18,097 nt of DNA, from positions 18,804 to 36,900 of the forward strand of contig MGXJ01000037.1 in the NCBI GenBank assembly GCA_001801345.1, given 5' to 3'. A model generated the notes under the pieces. That model worked only from the letters and a program-made list of their open reading frames with translations. It was not told where the DNA came from and ran no database searches. Every line of letters starts with the position of its first letter. Positions within the stretch are counted from its first letter, which is position 1. The position numbers were made by a program, and so were the translations under genes. Below are positions 15,043-18,097 of this stretch, one piece after another. The DNA comes from Gammaproteobacteria bacterium RBG_16_37_9. GTDB taxonomy: Bacteria > Pseudomonadota > Gammaproteobacteria > UBA9339.

Positions 15043-15079
15043 CATGATTACAAAGAAAGAGGAAGGGGTAAAGGAAGGT

Positions 15080-15133
15080 GTCAAGTCTCATCTTACAACA
15101 GGTTGCCTAGCCTGTTGTAAGATGAGACTTGAC
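15080..15133. repeat. Large perfect palindrome, REP/MITE-like element
   Basis: Arms of 23 bases (15080-15102 and 15111-15133) are exact reverse complements around an eight-base centre. The left arm begins GTCAAGTCTCATC and ends CAACAGG. Outside them, a purine-rich left flank (about 15059-15079) and a pyrimidine-rich right flank (about 15134-15152) continue an imperfect symmetry. The right arm read backwards gives AAAGGGGTCAAGTC, which from memory resembles palindromes scattered in genomes that carry REP-associated (Y1/IS200-like) transposases. No transposase is present here. The element could also act as a bidirectional transcriptional barrier. Confidence 0.75.
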
Positions 15134-15151
15134 CCCTTTCCCCCCTTTCCC

Positions 15152-15256
15152 ACTGATGGTCATAAATTAGAAATTCATGTTGGTAATTATCAAACAAGAA
15201 TAGCTGCAAAAAAAGCTGATATTGGTTCTTGGAAAAATGTGGTTTGGTTTGTGTAG
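15152..15256 (+). pseudogene. Possible C-terminal gene remnant next to the palindrome
   Basis: After the palindrome the frame reads about 34 protein-like residues (HKLEIHVGNYQTRIAAKK, then SWKNVVWFV) to a TAG at 15254-15256. The same frame continues leftward through the palindrome to an ATG at 15044, but a real protein would not encode a perfect palindrome. I read it as a fragment of a lost gene adjoining the inserted element. No family recognised. Confidence 0.3.
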
Positions 15257-15333
15257 ATTTTTAAGGTAAAATTAGGAAAAACAAGAGTCCGAACGAGCGA
15301 AGAAAGAAAGTGGGTTTGACAAATTTGCCAAAA

Positions 15334-15350
15334 GCCTACAAGAAGTAGGC
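15334..15350 (+). promoter_or_regulatory. Leader hairpin upstream of the effector-like gene
   Basis: GCCTAC (15334-15339), loop AAGAA and GTAGGC (15345-15350) form a perfect six-base stem 45 bases before the start codon. A perfect TTGACA (15316-15321) lies just upstream; its only -10 partner is TACAAG (15337-15342) at a short 15-base spacing, which falls inside the hairpin. No T-run follows, so it is not a terminator. Confidence 0.4.
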
Positions 15351-15394
15351 AAGTAATACTTCGATGTTTAAATATTTTTTAAAGGAGAATGATT

Positions 15395-17299
15395 ATGGGA
15401 TTTACAGATTGGCTTGAAAGAATGGCGGTGGGAAGCAAAAATCCCCATGCTAAGCCTTATGATGAGCATGGGAAGGGATTTATTGGATTAAGAATTTTTA
15501 TTAAAGAGCATCTTTCAACAAATAATCATCATGATGAAATAATACCAGAGACTGGCACGCACGGTGCATTTGTTCTTGGCGCTCAGCCAACAGAATTTTC
15601 CATAAAGAAATTATCTGGAGAGTATCCAGGCAAAGAAATTCATATTGTTAGTTTGCTTTCCACACCAGAAAGATTGCTAGAGGGTACTGTTGCTGATGGT
15701 AAAGAAACTCTAGAAGTAAATAAGGCAAAAGTAGTTTATCACCGAGATGTTTCTTGGAGTGATCATGGAGCTATAGATGAAGAAACAGGGAAAATTGAAC
15801 CTGTTGATTCTATGGAGAAGTATCAGAGAAAATTATCTGAAGTATATTTTGCACAAGGAGAAGGAGAAAAAACATTCTACTGCCACTGTATGGCAGGACG
15901 TTCTAGAAGCTTCTCTGAAACGTTGGCTTTTTTACATGCTAATTCTAGAAGAATATTTACTGTGGATGAGTTTAAACATGAAAAATGGGATGAAGTTTGG
16001 GAAAAAATAGAAGACCAAAAAGGATCGAAGTACGTAGAAAATTTAAAATCCCGTTTAATAGACAATCCATCATTTAGCGATATAGCAGAATTTGCAGAGT
16101 TGCAACGCCCAACAGTTAAACCATTTAGAAAATTGGATGGAGAACAAGCCGGTCTTATTGGGTTGATGGCGTTGAGCCAGGCAGTAACTAAGGAAGGATT
16201 GGAAACTATTAAAAATAGGAGTCAGAGTAGATTATATAGAGATGCACGAGACATTGGTTTAATGTTAAGAATGCCACTGGATAGTGCCTTTAGAGATGCT
16301 GATGATAAAAAAGCACAAGAAAAAAATCTTGTAGCAGCTTTTAATGCTTATCAAGAAAAAGGGATTAATTTATTGACTGCTATGGTGGTTCCTCCGGTTG
16401 GTAGGACAGTCGCTCATGAAATGGATGAAGCAGAATTTCAAATATACTTTAAAGAGCTTAGGCCAAGCGAACAAGCGCGATTTGCGATTTTATTGAAAAA
16501 ATTAGAGGATGCGCAACCCGGGCTTAATTTAGGGTGGTTAGGAGGACAAAGTTCTATATTAGCTGCGCAAGCAGCTCAAAATGCCAAAAAACTCACCGCT
16601 GGCGATCAAGTTGAATTTTTGAGGACTTTTGGTGAAGTTTTTGATCCCAAAGATAAAAAAGGAAAACTTCTTGGTTATGAAGATGCCATAAAAAAAATCT
16701 TAAAAGGAAGCAAGATCGATCGATATAATCCAGGTGTTCAACTTGCCGAGTTGCTTGGTGTTGCTGCTACTAGAAATGCTAATGCTAATAGTGTTCATGC
16801 TAAAGATGCAAAGAAACTCAATGACAGTAGTTATGATCATTTTAAGGCAAAGCTAGAAGCGGGTATTGCTAAACTAAGCTATGAAGAGCAGTTTAAGTTT
16901 ATTGTGAAGTTAAATGAATTAAAAGAGGTAGGACAATTGCCGAAAGAGTACAATGTTGCGCAATTAGCCAAGGAAGTAATCGGCAGGTATAAAAAAAGAA
17001 GCATATTTTCAAGAATGTTTGGTAATGATCTTTCGATACAACAAGTAGCGTTTATTGATAGTTTTAGTTTGAGTACCACATCGTCCTCGCCGCTTGTAAT
17101 TGAACATCAGCATCTATCAGAAGTAAGAGAGTATACGCTTAAACAAGGATGGGATACCTCACACATAGCATCAGCAGTGTTTACTGAGACAGCCAGCGCT
17201 TCAAAAGCAGTAAGTGTAGGTAGTTCTCTGCCTCAGGCAACAACAACGTCATCTCCGACAGGTTCTTCTACAACATGGACGCCGACACCTACAATATAG
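15395..17299 (+). CDS. Effector-like protein with tyrosine/dual-specificity phosphatase signature
   Basis: This is a soluble protein of 634 residues with no signal peptide. Residues about 1-235 look like a cysteine phosphatase: CHCMAGRSRS holds the CX5R loop (Cys165, Arg171), and about 42 residues earlier WSDHG (121-125) resembles the WPDHG acid loop. The rest (about 240-560) is mostly helical and unfamiliar, then the protein becomes Ser/Thr/Pro-rich before a TAG at 17297-17299. The frame continues past this amber codon for 183 residues (17300-17851), so the protein is either truncated or read through. I chose the ATG at 15395 because AAAGGAG (15381-15387) is seven bases away; the ATG at 15389 is too close. 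The size, the lack of an export signal and the eukaryotic-type catalytic motif suggest a translocated host-directed effector; that is inference. Confidence 0.75.
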   Translation: MGFTDWLERMAVGSKNPHAKPYDEHGKGFIGLRIFIKEHLSTNNHHDEIIPETGTHGAFVLGAQPTEFSIKKLSGEYPGKEIHIVSLLSTPERLLEGTVADGKETLEVNKAKVVYHRDVSWSDHGAIDEETGKIEPVDSMEKYQRKLSEVYFAQGEGEKTFYCHCMAGRSRSFSETLAFLHANSRRIFTVDEFKHEKWDEVWEKIEDQKGSKYVENLKSRLIDNPSFSDIAEFAELQRPTVKPFRKLDGEQAGLIGLMALSQAVTKEGLETIKNRSQSRLYRDARDIGLMLRMPLDSAFRDADDKKAQEKNLVAAFNAYQEKGINLLTAMVVPPVGRTVAHEMDEAEFQIYFKELRPSEQARFAILLKKLEDAQPGLNLGWLGGQSSILAAQAAQNAKKLTAGDQVEFLRTFGEVFDPKDKKGKLLGYEDAIKKILKGSKIDRYNPGVQLAELLGVAATRNANANSVHAKDAKKLNDSSYDHFKAKLEAGIAKLSYEEQFKFIVKLNELKEVGQLPKEYNVAQLAKEVIGRYKKRSIFSRMFGNDLSIQQVAFIDSFSLSTTSSSPLVIEHQHLSEVREYTLKQGWDTSHIASAVFTETASASKAVSVGSSLPQATTTSSPTGSSTTWTPTPTI

Positions 17300-17305
17300 C
17301 AATCA
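17297..17305 (+). other. In-frame amber codon in a readthrough-like context
   Basis: TAG at 17297-17299 is followed by CAA TCA, which matches the CAR-YYA context known downstream of leaky UAG codons in tobamoviruses. That context is established for eukaryotic ribosomes. The codon is also one base from CAG (Gln), and glutamines surround it (QSQ follows), so a point mutation or sequencing error explains it equally well. Confidence 0.6.
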
Positions 17306-17851
17306 CAAGCATCCGAATATGGGCCGCCACCAGCGCTTCCGAGTGTACAAGAAAAAGACACGCATGAAGAAAATTTAGGAGATACAAAAAATTCTTCTTA
17401 TGGAGGTTTGCTAGAATTTTCACAAGATGAATCTGGTCATGGAGCATCACCGAAACAATCTTCAAATCCAGAAGAAAATCTTTATGGCGATTTGCCATCA
17501 TTTCCTCCATCATACGACGAAGTTATGGCGGCTATGGTTAGAAAAGAACCGCCAATATCTACGAGCCAACCCCGAGGTAGTCTAAAGAAGATGGGAGAGG
17601 AAAATCCTTATGGAAAGCTATCGGATGTTTCAAGAGAGGGTCCGGTAGGGACTATTTATGGCCAGTGGCCAGGAGCGGAGCAAGCACAGCAGTCTCAATA
17701 TAGAAAGCTACCACTAAGACTTACGGCAAAAACAGAACAATCTCATTATGCACACTTACCGTCTTGGCTGGGTGGGAAGAAGGTGGCACCGACATCAGAT
17801 AAACAAAAGAAACAAGAACAGGAAAAAGGTCCAGCGCCACGCGCACCATAA
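17300..17851 (+). CDS. In-frame C-terminal tail of the effector: tyrosine-motif array with PPxY, beyond an amber codon
   Basis: In the same frame as the phosphatase-like gene, with no further stop until 17849-17851, this stretch encodes 183 residues. Counting from 17300, tyrosines at 34, 62, 104, 120, 134 and 150 sit in similar motifs: SSYGGL, NLYGDLP, NPYGKLS, TIYGQWP, SQYRKLP and SHYAHLP. Tyr7 is in YGPP followed by a proline run, and PPSYDEV (69-75) is a PPxY motif. The end (DKQKKQEQEK, then GPAPRAP) is charged and hydrophilic. The only start codon near its beginning is a poorly spaced TTG at 17408, so independent translation is doubtful. Best read as the tail of the upstream protein, cut off by one mutation or reached by readthrough. 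Confidence 0.65.
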   Translation, partial: QSQASEYGPPPALPSVQEKDTHEENLGDTKNSSYGGLLEFSQDESGHGASPKQSSNPEENLYGDLPSFPPSYDEVMAAMVRKEPPISTSQPRGSLKKMGEENPYGKLSDVSREGPVGTIYGQWPGAEQAQQSQYRKLPLRLTAKTEQSHYAHLPSWLGGKKVAPTSDKQKKQEQEKGPAPRAP

Positions 17852-17877
17852 CCCAAATGAAATCATGAATCCAGACC

Positions 17878-18097
17878 CTATAAAATATACTTCGTCAAAT
17901 CTTCATTTTGTAATAATTTTGTCAGCTGCTGATCGACATATTTGGCATCGACGTCGATTGTTTTGCCTTTTATAGTTGGTGCAGTGAAGGAAATTTCTTC
18001 AAGTAGCCGTTCCATAATTGTATACAAACGACGCGCGCCGATGTTTTCGGTTTTTTCGTTAACTTGAAATGCGATTTCAGCCATTCGTTTAATGCAA
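17878..18097 (-). CDS. hslU: ATP-dependent protease ATPase subunit HslU, C-terminal part (runs off the window)
   Basis: About 72 residues at the C-terminus are visible, read leftward to a TAG at 17878-17880. They contain KRMAEIAFQVNEKTENIGARRL, shown here to its 20th residue or so, then TIMERLLEEISF and the terminal NEDLTKYIL. This is the highly conserved HslU tail: the VNExTENIGARRL block carries the sensor-2 arginine region, and the last residues insert into HslV to activate the peptidase. HslUV is a cytosolic, two-component proteasome-like protease. The N-terminus and presumably hslV lie beyond the right edge. The gene converges with the effector-like gene, with 26 bases between them. Confidence 0.95.
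   Translation of the reverse strand, partial: CIKRMAEIAFQVNEKTENIGARRLYTIMERLLEEISFTAPTIKGKTIDVDAKYVDQQLTKLLQNEDLTKYIL

Larger units (their letters stand above)
14889..15394. other. Spacer between the ABC operon and the effector-like gene
   Basis: These 500 bases separate two divergent units. Starting at the left, they hold an operator-like inverted repeat (14940-14955), a perfect minus-strand TATAAT (15037-15042), a large palindrome (15080-15133), a fragment of apparently lost coding sequence (about 15152-15256) and a leader hairpin (15334-15350). No complete gene is supported. Confidence 0.6.

Noticed and set aside
15044..15256. Plus-strand ORF of 70 codons through the palindrome as an intact gene
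   Set aside because: Its first half is translated from the 23-base-arm palindrome and purine-rich flank, giving a low-information peptide. Only the last third looks protein-like.
15362..15387. PmrA-type regulatory box before the effector-like gene
   Set aside because: TTTAAATATT and TTTTTTAAAGG look suggestive but do not match a tandem cTTAATATT arrangement closely enough, and A/T runs are common here.
17408..17851. The tyrosine-motif tail as an independent gene starting at TTG 17408
   Set aside because: GGAGG at 17402-17406 is only one base from the TTG, and the same frame is open back to the amber codon with matching motifs (SEYGPP, SSYGGL) upstream of that TTG.
1..18097. CRISPR arrays, tRNA or rRNA genes, complete insertion sequences
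   Set aside because: No regularly spaced repeats, no cloverleaf or rRNA-like stretch and no transposase frame were seen by eye on either strand.

Overview
AT-rich bacterial DNA, most likely from a gammaproteobacterium with a host-associated life style (Legionellales/Coxiella-like is my best guess). The grounds are an HslU ATPase, a gammaproteobacterial-type CoaBC and TrpR, many degraded or orphan genes in long spacers, and a eukaryote-directed effector-like protein. No phylogenetic test could be run.

Layout. 1-1336: end of an unknown reading frame, then coaBC (CoA synthesis, TTG start). 1337-1829: long spacer with a tiny signal-peptide-like ORF and a candidate promoter. 1830-2738: a purine nucleoside phosphorylase that carries a lipoprotein-type export signal. 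2966-3793: a CPBP membrane protease bounded by short near-identical direct repeats. 3970-4797: a Bro-N/DinD-like protein. 4952-5830: a RarD/EamA permease, whose 3' end is overlapped on the minus strand by a decayed DUF4143 ATPase C-terminus (5816-6034). 6349-8235: a compact set with an inositol-monophosphatase-family enzyme, a small Rossmann-like protein and a pentapeptide-repeat protein, followed by a GNAT acetyltransferase (8275-8847). 8966-10105: an intact DUF4143 AAA ATPase whose promoter places the transcript start at the ATG. 10133-12016: a secreted fusion of a CBM9-like domain with a serine beta-lactamase-fold hydrolase. 12055-12345: a TrpR-family repressor, convergent with a minus-strand ABC operon (substrate-binding lipoprotein, permease, ATPase; 14888 to 12329) of the TrpXYZ type. 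An operator-like inverted repeat upstream of that operon has the half-site spacing of a trp operator, so this looks like a tryptophan uptake and regulation unit.

14889-15394 is a spacer holding a 23-bp-arm perfect palindrome (REP-like) and a fragment of lost coding sequence. 15395-17299 encodes a protein with a tyrosine-phosphatase signature. In the same frame, beyond one amber codon, 17300-17851 encodes a tail with six short tyrosine motifs, mostly of YxxL type, plus a PPxY motif. Together they look like a translocated effector that would remove phosphate from host targets while offering tyrosines to host kinases and SH2 proteins. This is the most unusual thing in the window. The window closes with the C-terminus of hslU on the minus strand (17878-18097).
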